Positions 64,000 through 64,000 of a stretch of DNA of 64,000 nucleotides are shown in pieces (within the stretch, counting starts at the first letter, position 1; each line of letters starts with the position of its first letter). Made by a program: the position numbers and the translations under genes. Where the stretch lies: NCBI RefSeq assembly GCF_021183625.1, contig NZ_CP089214.1, positions 3,410,001 to 3,474,000 on the forward strand. The letters are read 5' to 3'. The DNA is from Nocardia asteroides. Its GTDB lineage: Bacteria > Actinomycetota > Actinomycetes > Mycobacteriales > Mycobacteriaceae. The notes below the pieces were generated by a model. That model did no database searches and was not told where the DNA came from. It saw only the letters and a list, made by a program, of their open reading frames with translations.

Positions 64000-64000
64000 C

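Overview
The window is chromosomal DNA of a very GC-rich actinobacterium, most likely a Nocardia or a close mycolic-acid relative. The grounds are base composition, abundant GTG/TTG starts, TetR regulators, an Hsp65-type GroEL2 with two CIRCE operators, a WS/DGAT acyltransferase, a VirR (Rv0431)-like protein, and scattered synteny with the Mycobacterium tuberculosis Rv0427c-Rv0440 block (xthA, GNAT, def, Rv0430, Rv0431, sodC, Rv0433, Rv0435c ATPase, pssA, psd, groEL2). The genus is inferred. I see no rRNA, tRNA, insertion sequence, prophage or CRISPR array.

Layout. 1-5.3 kb: urea importer urtABCDE (urtA cut by the window edge) and a GntR/FCD regulator. 5.3-8.0 kb: a large protein joining a cytosolic NTPase-like region, one membrane helix and an exported type I solute-binding domain. 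8.2-13.3 kb: small accessory genes (NERD-like membrane protein, CMD protein, TetR/VOC pair, QorB/HxlR pair, PPOX protein, orphan ribbon-helix-helix protein). 13.3-17 kb: polysaccharide deacetylase, lpdC and a lower-GC coupled three-gene operon (two YbaB-like proteins and a lipoprotein). 17-24.5 kb: prolyl oligopeptidase, alpha/beta hydrolase, TetR, ZIP transporter, groEL2, a small unknown and a SUFU-domain protein. 24.5-31.5 kb: nadE, an HTH-Clp_N protein with twin operators, the psd-pssA-sigJ-flavoprotein group and a GlsB-type protein. 31.7-38.5 kb: fabH, SRPBCC protein, a two-gene redox signalling module (REC-glutaredoxin-TrxR-like flavoprotein plus cNMP-binding histidine kinase), WS/DGAT and a lipoprotein. 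38.6-47.1 kb: CDC48-like AAA ATPase and the Mrp Na+/H+ antiporter operon. 47.2-54.1 kb: PAP2 protein, carboxylate-amine ligase, sodC, VirR-like protein, DUF3263 protein, def, GNAT and xthA. 54.2-64 kb: TetR genes, a candidate small RNA, a DUF3800-like protein, thioesterase, epoxide hydrolase, VOC, SDR and FAD oxidoreductases, LuxR and ThiD-like genes.

How the parts work together. Urt imports urea as a nitrogen source. Psd and PssA make phosphatidylethanolamine. Mrp handles Na+/pH. SodC and the envelope genes around it serve surface defence. Many regulators sit divergently from the enzyme they probably control (TetR/VOC, HxlR/QorB, TetR/epoxide hydrolase, LuxR/FAD oxidase), and several of these gaps contain palindromes. 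About sixteen genes have a TANNNT-like -10 element ending 6-7 nt before the start codon, which suggests leaderless transcripts. The most unusual content is the NTPase-like/solute-binding fusion, the REC-Grx-TrxR flavoprotein with its kinase, and the HTH-Clp_N gene with twin 19-bp operators over its own promoter.
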